The position numbers were made by a program, and so were the translations under genes. A stretch of 50,457 bases of DNA from the NCBI RefSeq assembly GCF_000003815.2, contig NC_049980.1:15149168-15199624 (forward strand), read 5' to 3'. Below are positions 14,001-22,782 of this stretch, piece by piece. How positions within the stretch are numbered: the stretch's first letter is position 1; each line of letters starts with the position of its first letter. The DNA comes from Branchiostoma floridae (Eukaryota; Chordata; Leptocardii; Amphioxiformes; Branchiostomatidae). The notes beneath the pieces were generated by a model. The model ran no database searches. It had not been told where the DNA came from and was given only the letters and a program-made list of their open reading frames with translations.

Positions 14001-14832
14001 TGCACATTTTTTTTTATAAAGTACTGATAGCGGTACTAGTAAAAGGACGCAAATTTGATTAAAGTTACTTCGTGCAAAGAAAACTTCGTGTAAAGTTGTG
14101 TATTTTATTCGTTGTACATGTGTAATTGAAAGGTAGATATATGTATATGTGTAAGAGGTGTTTAAGGGATAGCTATCATTATAACAATAAGCAACTTTAT
14201 TGTGTGATTGTGATAGATATAGCCCTTTTGGGAAAGATTTGGGTGGCCCTGAAAAGGGCCGGGGTGCTGTGAGGGCAGTGAGGCAGACTTCAGCCTGCCT
14301 CCTCGTTGTTGTTGTTGAAGAGGCACCGCTGAACTTCAAAAGGATGAGGTCTGCCATAGGTGACGTTTATAATCCAGCAATGTCTTAAGTTTTAGTAGTA
14401 GAGCAAAGGACGTATCGTAATTCCAAATTACTGTATATCTCAGAGTCTCCCGATCTCTCAGCACTCGGTTTCCAGTGCTGAATATTCGTCAGCACTCGGT
14501 TTCCAGTGCTGAAGCCGGCGTTTCGATCTCTCAGCACTCGGTTTCCAGTGCTGAATATTCGTCAGCACTCGGTTTCCAGTGCTGAAGCCGGCGTTTCGAG
14601 TGCTGACGCCATCTTCAGCACTGGGTTCCAGTGCTTAAAAAGGGAGGCAGAGGTTTTCGTAGTTTTGCCTCAGTGAACCACAAAGTGATAAACTTACAGT
14701 GTATGATATTTTGTCGTTCGTCCATCCAAACCGCTTCAGCACACCGCTCAGCTTCCCCCTGCTACTGTTCAGGTAACACGACAGTTCCTCCAGCTGCTCT
14801 TCCCTGCTTTCATGCCTTTCTGACTTGTGCAT
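2028..14832 (-). CDS. snrnp48: U11/U12 small nuclear ribonucleoprotein 48 kDa protein (U11-48K)
   Basis: U11-48K is a subunit of the U11/U12 di-snRNP; its zinc finger recognises the 5' splice site of U12-type introns in the minor spliceosome. Coding exons, in transcription order: 14698-14832, 7932-8042, 7385-7451, 6724-6806, 6332-6395, 4355-4516, 3826-3947, 3298-3395, 2028-2193. All junctions are GT-AG with consistent phase and total 1008 nt (335 aa; human is about 339). Exon 2 carries the diagnostic CHHC finger C50-x5-H56-x9-H66-x3-C70. Exon 7 holds the near-invariant block ILAELRDYKRRRQSYRAKN. The last exon encodes an Arg/Ser/His-rich tail ending at TAG (2028-2030). The ATG at 14830-14832 is the first true ATG in the open frame of exon 1. 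The exon 2 donor (AGG|GTCGGT) is the weakest junction. Intron 1 (8043-14697) has been inflated by retrotransposons. Confidence 0.93.
2941..3010 (-). other. tRNA-like Pol III unit, probably SINE or pseudo-tRNA
   Basis: Read on the minus strand there is an A-box-like TAGCGCAGTGGG (2991-3002), a perfect B box GGTTCGATTCC (2950-2960) and then a T7-8 run (about 2932-2939) that would terminate Pol III. The acceptor stem cannot be closed and the anticodon arm is poor, so this is not a functional tRNA. It lies in the last intron of snrnp48 between two direct copies of a block of about 45 bp (starting CGTTCATTC, about 2778 and 3071). A tRNA-derived SINE or pseudogene is most likely. Confidence 0.5.
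5741..5763 (-). promoter_or_regulatory. Tandem U12-type 5' splice-site motifs (USSE-like splicing enhancer)
   Basis: On the snrnp48 strand GTATCCTA (5763-5756, 7 of 8 matches to RTATCCTT) is followed seven bases later by ATATCCTT (5748-5741, 8 of 8). Tandem U12 5' splice sites that bind U11 snRNP without being spliced form the USSE element described in U11-48K genes of other animals. There, U11 binding activates an upstream 3' splice site and down-regulates the gene. This pair is in intron 5 of the same gene, which makes coincidence unlikely. Function here is inferred. Confidence 0.72.
5764..5839 (-). other. Candidate poison exon upstream of the USSE-like motif
   Basis: A strong 3' splice site (TTGTTTTTCAG, AG at 5841-5840) begins a stretch running into the tandem U12 motifs. 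Joined to exon 5 (phase 1), it reads open for 22 codons and stops at TAA (5774-5772), so inclusion would truncate U11-48K and predict nonsense-mediated decay. A GTGAGT (5831-5826) eight bases after the acceptor is an alternative, also frame-shifting, donor. The 3' end of the exon is not determined; the coordinates give only the region between acceptor and motif. Confidence 0.55.
8082..8205. repeat. (GAGT)n microsatellite, about 30 units
   Basis: A near-perfect tetranucleotide array (GAGT on plus, CACT on the snrnp48 strand). It ends about 40 bp upstream of the exon 2 acceptor of snrnp48 (AG at 8044-8043), so the sense transcript carries a long (ACTC)n tract beside a 3' splice site. Diverged GAGT/GAAT sequence reappears at 13326-13510, on the far side of the LINE nest. 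Confidence 0.9.
8210..8219. repeat. Target-site duplication of the older LINE, left copy
   Basis: GTGGCTGGGT here and at 13316-13325 flank the older minus-strand LINE and define its ends. Confidence 0.65.
8359..8373. repeat. Target-site duplication of the younger LINE, left copy
   Basis: AATCAAACAGAAAAT is repeated exactly at 12572-12586. The first bases resemble the element's own (AATCAAA) tail, consistent with microhomology at target priming. Confidence 0.88.
8374..8962 (+). pseudogene. LINE ORF1 (RNA-binding chaperone), 5'-truncated and frameshifted
   Basis: The frame is open from the 5' end of the element. It encodes a heptad-rich coiled coil (about 8374-8570) followed by an L1/CR1-type RNA-binding domain with the signature RRNNVVIDGIED. 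ORF1 proteins trimerise and coat LINE RNA. After ...EDFSDQ the frame runs to a stop at 8917-8919, but the +1 frame from 8861 continues with family-like sequence to TAA at 8960-8962. A single-base indel near 8850-8861 therefore broke the C-terminus. No start codon remains because of the truncation. Confidence 0.82.
9132..12248 (+). CDS. LINE ORF2: apurinic-like endonuclease and reverse transcriptase
   Basis: 1038 aa, uninterrupted. The N-terminal endonuclease is marked by HLNIRSL (about residue 87), SETWL (about 118), GDFNIDLL (about 230) and SDHLPIF (about 296). The reverse transcriptase lies at about 560-830 with SNYRPISVLP, QYGFRKHHST, FLDLSKAFDTVNH, GVPQGSILGPLLF and the catalytic FADD at about 760; a C-terminal thumb/tail follows. 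It nicks target DNA and copies the element's RNA at the nick. All catalytic motifs I can check are present, so it may be active. It belongs to the Jockey/CR1/L2 group; the exact clade is not resolved by eye. Confidence 0.95.
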   Translation: MSNTSTQTDDFNSTPYNFEDGNLIFNPFMLDSDKESNFTDSWDPDVNFYGNFLDTNTNTPCVNYSEDQFNSMCLKSGHNTNAFSVLHLNIRSLPRNFDNFTHYLSTLNHDFSIIGLSETWLTQSTSQLYDFPNYTSVHRCRSNRVGGGVSLFIRENLEFVQRDDLTIHSHEGNVESIFIELPVSSSPTRKNMILGCVYRPPDTDIKDFTSHLATTLDTISKEGKTCFLLGDFNIDLLKNERHTLTTDFLNMLFSCCMYPTITKPTRITDKSATLIDNILTNSLSESYTSGTLVTDISDHLPIFYIMKCKSDVSKTNSTKRRLRKFTSSNITKFKNQLADVTWDKLYNYSNTNDAYSHFIQVITSLFEECFPIVTHSERNVEKNKPWFTPALHKSSIKKNKLYKKYVRNPNPTSFQTYKTYRNKFNTLIRLSKRNHYHKKFKETTDNIRNTWKLINELLNKKKKSNVLPSKLCDDTYEISNPQDIVAAFNNFFVNIGPSLAKKIDKTDCSPLSFINNVYPSYSFFETPTVSEVQNIICNLKNSAPGNDELSTSLIKQVSSSILEPLTYILKLSLETGMVPNDLKIAKVIPLFKSGNTCLLSNYRPISVLPVFSKVLEKLVYKRILQHLEDNNILHEHQYGFRKHHSTYMTLLKLVDKITSAIEKNEFTIGVFLDLSKAFDTVNHKILLEKLNCYGFQGYVFTWLKDYLSNRKQYVSNNTYSSDTRSISCGVPQGSILGPLLFLIYINDLAYVSDELYALLFADDTNLFSSHSDLDILVSKMNRELDKVNKWFQINKLSLNVKKTNFIIFAGKKKYNKENVKIAINNTPINQVTHTCFLGVTIDDKLTWKKHIDLICKKIYKNIGIVRKIATLLSSKTYMILYYSLLYPYLAYCNIVWASTYSTSLKPLLLLQKRFVRIVSNVSYTFPSASLFRNLKVLTIYDINKLQSCLFVHKTINSSCIPKQFQNLFHHNSDHHHYNTRQSNHLKQIQVKTQQRKFSMLFKCPQIWNSLSEALHLCHSPPIFKNLLKKSLLDNQTFN
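12572..12586. repeat. Target-site duplication of the younger LINE, right copy
   Basis: Exact copy of 8359-8373 directly after the (AAATC)n tail. Confidence 0.88.
13316..13510. repeat. Target duplication of older LINE plus diverged GAGT/GAAT microsatellite
   Basis: 13316-13325 repeats GTGGCTGGGT of 8210-8219. Then follow degenerate tetranucleotide units (GAGT, GGGT, GAAT). The older LINE seems to have inserted into or at the edge of one microsatellite, whose cleaner half is at 8082-8205. Confidence 0.7.
13630..13862. repeat. Hairpin minisatellite with CAGCACT...AGTGCTG units
   Basis: About six units in which CAGCACT(C/G)G, a short T-rich spacer and CCAGTGCTG form a 7-9 bp stem, spaced about 40 bp apart. 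The same unit recurs at 14455-14637. It lies in intron 1 of snrnp48. Confidence 0.85.
13877..14200. repeat. Diverged duplication (about 110 bp) interrupted by a LINE 3' tail
   Basis: The block at about 13877-13970 (AGTTATTTCGTGCAAAGAAAA...) resembles 14066-14190. Between them, 13973-14014 reads on the minus strand as a LINE 3' end (CAATAAAGGTCTTCATT then (CATT)n), the same tail type as at 37575. Confidence 0.55.
14236..14260 (-). promoter_or_regulatory. Histone-mRNA-type 3' stem-loop (orphan)
   Basis: On the minus strand a 6-bp stem GGCCCT / AGGGCC closes a TTTC loop (14260-14245) and is followed at once by ACCCAAATC. This matches the replication-dependent histone 3' processing signal bound by SLBP at stem, loop and 3' flank. 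Downstream purines are weak (CAAAAGGG), so a U7-binding element is uncertain. No histone C-terminus is readable upstream. It lies in snrnp48 intron 1 on the sense strand, and could be a relic of a histone gene 3' end. Confidence 0.7.
14451..14637. repeat. Hairpin minisatellite, second array (73-bp higher-order unit)
   Basis: Two copies of a 73-bp block (starting at 14451 and 14524), each with two CAGCACTCGG-TTT-CCAGTGCTG hairpins, then further partial units. It stops about 60 bp inside intron 1 from the exon 1 donor of snrnp48. Confidence 0.85.
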
Positions 14833-16586
14833 GATTCTGGACGCCAACTGACAAAATCTGGGAGCTCCTATGCAAAGGCTTTGTCTTTATCGTTCTGCCA
14901 ATGCAGAAGAGGTCCCAGGTATCACTTAAAGTCAAAACACGGAGAAGAAAGGCGTCGTGTCACACTTGAAAACCAAAAATTTTCAGACCGCGACGGCCAT
15001 TTTGGCATACCTCACTTTTCCGAAGGGGTATCTTGGAAGATATCTTTACTACAAAACACAATTTGTGGAGACAAATTGGCATCAAATTTCTAAAAACCCA
15101 AATAACTAAACAATACTAACATTATCGATGGATTTTCAACAGCAGAATTATCATGTACTGGGCATATCAATAGACACAAGGTTAACATTCACCACCTTCC
15201 AGCACATGATCTGACCCTACCCGTCATGCCTGTACGGTCTAGTTACGCCACTTGGTGATGAATGGTGGTACTGCAGCTACTTGATTATTAGCCTGCCTTG
15301 AGGACTTCCCGGGGGTCAAGGCTAATTACAGCAGACAAATCTTTTGATCTGACCAAGGAGCATTTCTTGGTCTGGCCAATCAAAAATGATTTGCATCATC
15401 TATCAAAATCTAAATTTCATAAAATAAAATCCTTTATTGGGTAGTCTAAGCCCCAATGATACTGAACAATCACCAATCGGTGATGATTGTTTGTTTGAAC
15501 CTTTATTCATTCTGATCATGACTATTTAAGAATTCAATGACAAAATTGTCTTATATCATGCAATATCATCAATGCTGAGGGAGGAACCAGTGACTTTTGT
15601 ACATGTCCTGAAAAACTTTCTCACAGATGAGATCTCAACTCTGCATGCTCCTAGAGCAAGTCCAAGAGCAAGTGTGGTTGCATCACAGCAGATGGTTCTC
15701 CAGTAGTAGTAGTAGTAGTATCCAGTATTTGATTATACTGCTGCTGGGATGCCTGACACAGGGAAAGTCTTCACACCACACTTCCATGTGGACCTGTCCA
15801 GCGGGTTCACCCTAGTTAGACCGCAAACCTTGATGTTCTCTACACAGGTCTATTTTCTATGACCTTACTAAAACGCACACAATTCTGTTAATGTAAACAT
15901 GCCTTTTCTTTGCAAAGATTTTCATGAACACTTGGAATTAAAAGTGTGGAAAAAATGTCAGATTGATCCCATAAGTATGACTTCATTGATGACAACTGAA
16001 GTATGGGCAGATAAAAGCACCAACAAAGGGATTTATTATCATTAATAATGACAACAATTGTACAGATGACAACACTGAGAAGTGAAAGCCAATACATTTC
16101 CCCGTATTTTAAATATCACTTACTGTCTTTCAGTCATCAATAACTGCAAAAGTATGAATCACAACTATCTTTTATCTTTAATTTTTACAAAATCAATGGT
16201 CAACAACTTGGAAAACAGAGGTACAGAAAGCATATATTCAAGTTCAAGTACTTAACAAACCACTGCCTTTGCAGTGTTGGTCATTTTGAGGTAGCACCAA
16301 GTCAATTAACAATATGTCTGTCTTCAAGCATGTTCAATTTTGTGTAAGTTTGTTTCATAACGATTAGTTAACAGAACTTCAGCCAGAGGGAAATCTCTGC
16401 ATACAATCACATACTTGGTATGGCTTTCTCTTAAATCCTGACAAGATACTCCTGCCAGTCTGCTGACAGGTACCTTTTGACTGGGCTCCACTAAGCCTTG
16501 GTCACTTAGCATACAAATGTACAAATACAAATATCAGAATATACAAATCCATAGACATTTTTCTTGATAAGTTCCCATCTATTTGT
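14833..16586. other. Intergenic region upstream of snrnp48; promoter presumed, LINE tail remnant
   Basis: It contains the 5' flank of snrnp48 (immediately right of 14832) and the 3' flank of the next minus-strand gene. 15480-15530 reads on the minus strand as a LINE 3' terminus (GAATAAAGGTTCAAACAAACAA). 15702-15720 is an (AGT)n run. No further gene recognised. Confidence 0.5.
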
Positions 16587-18094
16587 TTACAGTGTTGAAG
16601 GTGCAAGGGCATTAAACTCTGCATCACTCCGTGGACATATCTTCTTAATCTTAGGGAACTCCTGGTGGTTTTTGTCCACAAAGAAGTCTCTGTCAGAGTC
16701 CTGGTGGTAAAACTGCTTGGATTTGGTGGACAGGCCCTTTTGTTTCACCTGGTCTACAAGGTTGACTTTGGGTTGGACAGGAACACACACGGTCTGGGTG
16801 GGCTGATACACTGGACCAAGGCCAAACCTGTTAACACAACATTTAAAACATTTAGTCTGTATAACAGCGCTATATACATGTGAAAAGGTTAAACAAAACT
16901 AGCATCTGTATAGAAGCATCACAAGATAAACTTTACATCTAAAAATGAGAACTGTTCACAAGATGGAACAATTTGTTACAGCTATTTACATCAGTGTCCA
17001 TATACACTTTTTTATACAGTATCCAAGTCTATTCATAGCTGCCATTTCTTTTCGTCATCTTTTATTGATGGAGAGGATATGACAGCTACAGCAGGTTTGG
17101 ATACTAGGCTATGATGTATTATTACACACTACAGTGTTTTTGCCAGGCCTTTTCTGCCTAGGGGACCCCTACACTGATCAGAAGAATACAAATTTTAGAA
17201 GTTTCAGGGGGAGGATTGCCCCAGACCCTTACAATGCTCACACATGTTTGTACATGTATGTATGTTTCTTTGTAAATTGTATGTATGTTCCTTTATAATG
17301 TATGTATGTATGCATGTATGTGTGTGTGTGTCTGTCTGTGTGTGTACATGTATGTGTGATGAATTTATTGTAGAGGTTGTAAATTGGAAATATTTTCCAT
17401 TTTTTCACACACACAAGAACTGATGGCAGCCCATTCCAAACTCTCAAAATATAAATTTGGATTGGGTTCAAGTTAAAGGCTAGGAAGCAAAGAAAACTAA
17501 CCATCGCCTCTGCTCTGGCAGGTAAATGGTCTGAGGAACGCATGCTGGTTTCTTTTCTGGCACCACTCCTAACCAGCTGTGGTGTTTCTCTGTGGTCTTG
17601 GGTGGTGTTCCTGGTGGGGTTGGTGTCTGCTCAGCATTCAGCTGTGCTATCTTCCCAGGAACACGTTGAACCTTAGTGACTTCCCCTGACACACTCTTGT
17701 GGAGATTGTCAGCAGCCACAGAGACACCTGCGTTCTTCTGAAAGTCTTGCAGCTGTGCCTCTTTCAACAGTCCTTTCCCTTGTGTGAGATTCTTTGGTGC
17801 CGGTCTGGGAGCTGTACGACTTGTTACTACAGTGGGCTGTACTCTCGTCAGTGCGGCTGTGACTGACTTTGAGCTTGAGTCTTCTGTCTCCATCTGTGCT
17901 GCTAGGTGAGAATACTTGCTAGGTCTTGGTTTGCCAAACTGCAAGGGTCCTTTGACTGATGTTGGCGGAGTTTCAGGCCTGGCTTCATCCCACTCATTTT
18001 CATACCGGTCCTTCTTTTGAAACGTGAGGCGTTTGAGTTCAGGCTTTGACTTGCCCTGTATGGGGACTGGATCAGTTGTGGCAGTCCCTGCCAT
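16587..18094 (-). CDS. Unrecognised 277-aa protein, Pro/Thr/Lys-rich
   Basis: Two coding exons, 17502-18094 and 16587-16827, joined across a GTTAGT donor and a GTTAACAG acceptor in matching phase. The ATG (18094-18092) is in a strong context (GACCATGG). The long first exon encodes a low-complexity basic protein with PxTPP-type segments (RPETPPTSVKG near the start, TPTPPGTPPKT near residue 160). The second exon, rich in conserved-looking aromatic and basic residues (FYHQDSDRDFFVDKNHQEF), ends at TAG/TAA at 16587. No signal peptide or membrane segment. I do not recognise the family. Coding is supported by the open frame, splice phase and composition. Confidence 0.72.
17236..17365. repeat. ATGT/GT microsatellite in the intron
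   Basis: Mixed (ATGT)n, (GT)n and CTGT units in the intron of the 277-aa gene. Nothing else recognised in this intron. Confidence 0.8.
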
Positions 18095-18315
18095 GGTCTT
18101 CCTTATTTTGGTCAAGACTTGTGGTAATGTGGAATCTTCTCGAGTCCTACTTCACTAAAACTTCCTAAGGTCTTCAATTTTGAGGTTTTCTTGCTCAACA
18201 ATCCCAGCACACGTTGAAACTTGAAAGGCTGTACAGAAGAAGATAAACACATTGGTTAGTTAACACTCATCAACTCCTTGGGAACTGGAGGAAATCTAAT
18301 AACAAGTCTTTGAGT

Positions 18316-19062
18316 GAGCAGAGGGAATCAGGACGACTCGGACCATTACTAACTCGGCCCATTGAAAATCTGGTCAACTCGGACCACCCCACTGGTCAAC
18401 TCGGACCACCCCCATGTACCAGTCGGACCAAATTACGTAACTTTTGAAAAAAATTAATTTGACATTTCTTTGTATATTTGTACTAGTATTATAAAGATTG
18501 TCCCCCAGCTGCTACTATTAGAACGTCAGAAGTTTCCTGGCCATACAGAGTCCCTTTGATCTAGTATCATATGTGCCGCGGGCGCTGGCGATATCAAAAC
18601 CGCGATATTACAACAAAGTGGACACGGTCGGCTTGAAAAAAAGTCTTAATTAGCAATTAATCTTCAACAAGAATGACTCATACTCTGATCAATTCCCACA
18701 TCTTATTTGTCTAAAGCTATTCCGAAGAGCAAGTAATGATAAAGTTTACTACTGTCCTCCATTAGAAGCGCCTCACACCTATCCACGTGTCCACACACGT
18801 TACGTATTTCGGGGTCAACGACCTAATGTGCGCCGCCCGGAATGCCGAAAGTTCCGATGAATTACACTCTTCAATCAATCCAACCTACAGTGTTCTCATT
18901 TTAGAGTATATACATATAAAACTAGTGTTGGGGATTACATTTACGAAAAAAAAAATCAATTAAATAGCTGTCCAGGGGGATGGTCCGAGTTGTCCCGGCA
19001 GATGGGCCGAGTTGACTGGGCCGAGTTGGTCATGGTCCGAGTCGTCCGACATTCGAGCAGAG
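18316..19062. mobile_element. 731-bp non-autonomous DNA transposon (MITE-like) with 8-bp target duplication
   Basis: The element body is 18324-19054, between direct GAGCAGAG copies (18316-18323, 19055-19062). Its ends are inverted repeats: GGACGACTCGGACCAT from the left (18331) matches the complement of the right end (19047). Inside each end the motif ACTCGG(A/C)CCA recurs three to four times. No transposase frame. An 8-bp duplication fits hAT- or P-type elements, but the termini (GAAT..) are not the usual hAT CAGGG. It lies upstream of the 277-aa gene. Confidence 0.8.
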
Positions 19063-22000
19063 TACAGGTCCATTGGCCTGGTTGCCTAGGGCAAATAAAA
19101 GTCCTGATTGGGAAAGTGCATGTATTTCCCTGCCATAAGTAAAATTGTATGTATAGGACAAGTCACATGCTATTAATCTTAATTTCAGGCCAGCAAAAAG
19201 TTAGTTTTGGCCTATTTAGAGCAAGTGAATACTTCAAATTTGCTTGAGTTAACCCTGGGCGAGATTTAGCAACATTTTTTTTTCTGTAACCACTGCCGAG
19301 TAATGTCACTGTCACACATCAGACCCATTGCAATGACTTGTACACTTCAACTTCAAGGGCGATGCCAAATCATGACAAGCTTGTTGTTTTGATCACCGTG
19401 GACTGGTCAGCAGTTGTCTAGCCTGGTGAGACTGGTATCAGGCACTACCGTCATGACAAGCGAGTCGTAAAAATCTATTTTTGAACCTCTTTCACTCACT
19501 GCGACGGTCGTCACGTCACTTTCACATTGCTGATGCATAAATTAGTACTAAAATGGGGGAGGGGGGTAGTAACGTTTCAGAAACAAATTGAGTCTTTAAC
19601 TTGGTTTTAACCATAACAAGAAAGCGCACAACATTTTGTGTAATATTTGTGCAGAAATCGGCAAGAAACAGACAGCCTTGGCAGCTAGCGTCCAACTCAC
19701 CAACCTTGAATCCAATCTTCCCAACAAGAAAATGTCACAGGCCCGCGCTCGGACGCATTTATGGCCTTCCTCCTCCACAACACTGCCGGGTGAAGGGTAG
19801 AGTGCTGGTCCACAAAAGACAACACAACAGCTTCTACGATATCTCTCTAATGTCCTACAGGTTTCAACTTCCAAAACAGATCTACTCAGACTACTGTTAC
19901 ATTACCCGGCTATGTGGCTCCAAGTCCCCTCTTTCAACCTCCTTGGTGGCTCGAACGAAAATAAATCAGCGACAAACCGGCTGGAGGCGGATTGCACCAA
20001 GTGATGACGTCATCAAGTTCCCTACGTGTCATGCTTATTTTACCTAGTGTTCGACTTACAATCAAATAATTGATCTCTTATACAGAGTAACCGATACATA
20101 TTTACGTTGATAAAGATTTGTAAAAAATGTATTAGAAATAGTATCCCCCTTTGCTGTCAGTTGGTAGCCTTTTGCTTTCAGTGAAAGCAGATACAAAATC
20201 ATTATTTTACCTATGGGATCTTGTTGCATAATAGTCATATCCAGCCTCATACCCAGTAACGTTTAATAGTCCAGGAGATTCTCAGAAGAGGCTAGAAATG
20301 TGCTTTCGTAGCCCACCCAGTACTTTTAAAAGCCAACCAGGCTGGACTCAAGGCTATGTTTATATCTTGTTCCTGCTGATCAGAAATAAGGTTATGCTAT
20401 GTCTATGAGTAATTTATGGAATTTGGGAATGACCAAAGAAGTTTATTTGCCCGCAATATAACATCAATGACGCTGATTACCCGAAGCCTTTTGAACAGGA
20501 CGGCATCTGAAACTTCTACTATTTTCAGACAAAAAAAAACTTTGTACAGTGGTAGGGATAACGTCCTTGGTTTATAATGTTTAAAGGAAGGCATGTTGAT
20601 ATAACTTGCGACATCAACACATAGTGGTTGGAGGAGATATGTTTGATTGCACTGATCACACTTGTAACACTTAACGTTATCTATAAATTCAGGCTTAAAA
20701 ATTTCCATGATACTGAGATTTAAAAATCGATTTAATTTCGATTTTAATTCATTGAGATTGCAGACAATCAAGGAGCTTTTATCAACCCTCCTTGAGACGA
20801 TGCAATACATGGCAAACCCAGCAGGCAGCTTGGCTGATGTTGGGTGACAACACATAACGTTACATGCATTCACACTTCTCATATTTCCTATCTTCGATCT
20901 GGACATGAATGGTCAATGTACAGGAATCGACTTTTGAAACGCTGTGTGGCCTTCACTAGATTTGTCGGATCTCCGATACTCGACTCATGACGACACTTTA
21001 ATGCATGAATGAATGACCCTTACATTTTGCTTGACTACATCTTTCGACCTTTGACCCCTCACCTGGTGTTAAGTTGTACACTCACCTGCCACCTGGCGTT
21101 CATGTTAGTTATTCCGTCTGTACCAGCGTTAACCGTACTACGAAATAAGCAACGTTTGTCTTTTCGACAATAGTGGCATACTAGGGGATTTTCTGCGGGC
21201 TAAATGCTCATTGTGAACAGGTAAGTGTGGTTTTACATTTGACGCAAGTCGCCCAGGTTACTTAGGAAACATAAACAATGCTGTATCAAAGCTGGTTAAG
21301 CGAATGCCTATTCCCAATATAGCACAGACTAGACGTAGGTCTAGCCGTCCTTTAGCTGATTGTGTTGTCACATATAACCTGTCAGGATGAAACATGCCAG
21401 AATTAGAGTCAATAGTCAGGTACAGGTGTTTATTATAGGTCAGCCAGAATGAGAGCCACTGTACTGTAGACTCCGCTGGCTAAATGGGAGGGCGTCAGGG
21501 AGAAATTTCAGACGAGTCAATTGATATCGCTGGCCATGGTGCACAACAGATGCTGTTGGGTGCGGGAAATAAGTGCCCTATACATGTGTCCAACAATAAC
21601 AGTATCCCTCTCACAATACGGGATATGGAAGCCTCATCGAGTCTTAACAAACAGCGGCGTAAGCCATCGATCCATACAAATTGGTGCTACTATTTCTCGG
21701 TGGGTTTGTTTTATTAAGGACGTTTAAAAGGGACTTGGTTTTACGTAGAATTTATAGAATTGTAAATACTGCTACGCACACTTGGTAAGAAATCCTAGAC
21801 GGTCCCTAGCTCTGTCGGTCAGGACTAGCAAAAAAACTAAGAATTATTGCATAGGGATTTGGGCTTAAACCCCGCCTCTATGGGGTATTAAGTTACCTGC
21901 TCGAGTGGGAACACAATGGGTAGGTAAACAGTGGTTGCTAGGTAACCGTGTCGTCTTACACCCTGAACCAACATATACCTACACCAAGAATGTTCATTTA

Positions 22001-22782
22001 AGGTTTTAAAAATGGTCAAAAGGAAAACAGTACTGCATTCCTCGTTATTTCTGTCGAATCTTATAGCTGTCAGTGAACAAAGCTATTGAAATCTGGCGTT
22101 GTCTGGACTCCAGATATTTGCTTACCCATTCTTTTTGCCTTACAAAAGAACGCCAAGGCAGGTTTACCACAAGAGGCCCAAATGACCTGAAAAGAAAGCG
22201 GGGTTGAGTGTCTACGCGTGTTTGCACGAATGTTCTGTTCCCATGATACATGAACAACAACCAGTCCTAATCCTCGGTCGAAATTTAACCAATGGTGATC
22301 AATAGTATGTTATGAAAAGGTTTAGGCGAGCTAGGGCAGCTTATTATGGCTAGAATGCGTGGTGTATATATACATGTACACGTACTAGTATACATCATAC
22401 GGAAACCACTGTTATGACTGTGAGAATTGGCCGTGACATGAACGATGCAACACAGGATCTAAGAAGTACATTCGATGTCCTAAAATCACAATAAACCATT
22501 TTATCAAAACTTAAGGACAACGCTGTTGTAAAACGGTTCATATCCACGCAGATGTTATAATTGACTGTATGGTTTTATATTATTCTAATGATGTGTTGTC
22601 TCCAGTGCTTGAAGTGGCCAAGTGTTTATACATGTATTTCGAACTTTTTAAATGGCACAGTTCCGTCTCATCTTACGATATCTCTTGTAAACAAATCATG
22701 CATTCGTTCATCTACGTTAGAGTGTGCATTACTAGTACTAAAGTCCAGCCGTATCTGTATAACATGCCCCACCCAGCCGAGC
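19063..22782. other. Intergenic region between the 277-aa gene and ankrd66
   Basis: No exon with family similarity found. A full CRE/ATF palindrome TGACGTCA (20005-20012, within a 12-bp palindrome 20003-20014) and an RFX X-box-like GTTGCTAGGTAAC (21934-21946) suggest promoter or enhancer activity, the second about 840 bp upstream of the ankrd66 ATG. Confidence 0.45.
20403..20906 (-). CDS. Possible 167-aa open frame, unrecognised
   Basis: ATG at 20906-20904 and open to 20403. It contains a CYKCDQC cysteine cluster but no recognisable domain, no neighbour supporting it and AT-rich composition. It could be chance or a decayed exon. Listed because it is the longest ATG-initiated frame in this gap. 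Confidence 0.15.
   Translation of the reverse strand: MSRSKIGNMRSVNACNVMCCHPTSAKLPAGFAMYCIVSRRVDKSSLIVCNLNELKSKLNRFLNLSIMEIFKPEFIDNVKCYKCDQCNQTYLLQPLCVDVASYINMPSFKHYKPRTLSLPLYKVFFCLKIVEVSDAVLFKRLRVISVIDVILRANKLLWSFPNSINYS

Noticed and set aside
13630-14637. CRISPR-like array
   Set aside because: Palindromic units lack unique, uniform spacers and the genome is animal; it is a hairpin minisatellite.
14827-15093. 88-aa plus-strand frame over snrnp48 exon 1 and promoter
   Set aside because: Antisense shadow of a well-supported exon; no similarity.
19601-20047. 148-codon plus-strand frame
   Set aside because: It begins at TTG, has no upstream ATG, no family similarity, and overlaps an equally open minus frame.
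22561-22782. Longer N-terminus for ankrd66 in the open upstream frame
   Set aside because: The added residues have no family similarity, and the ATG at 22783 matches the usual N-terminus.
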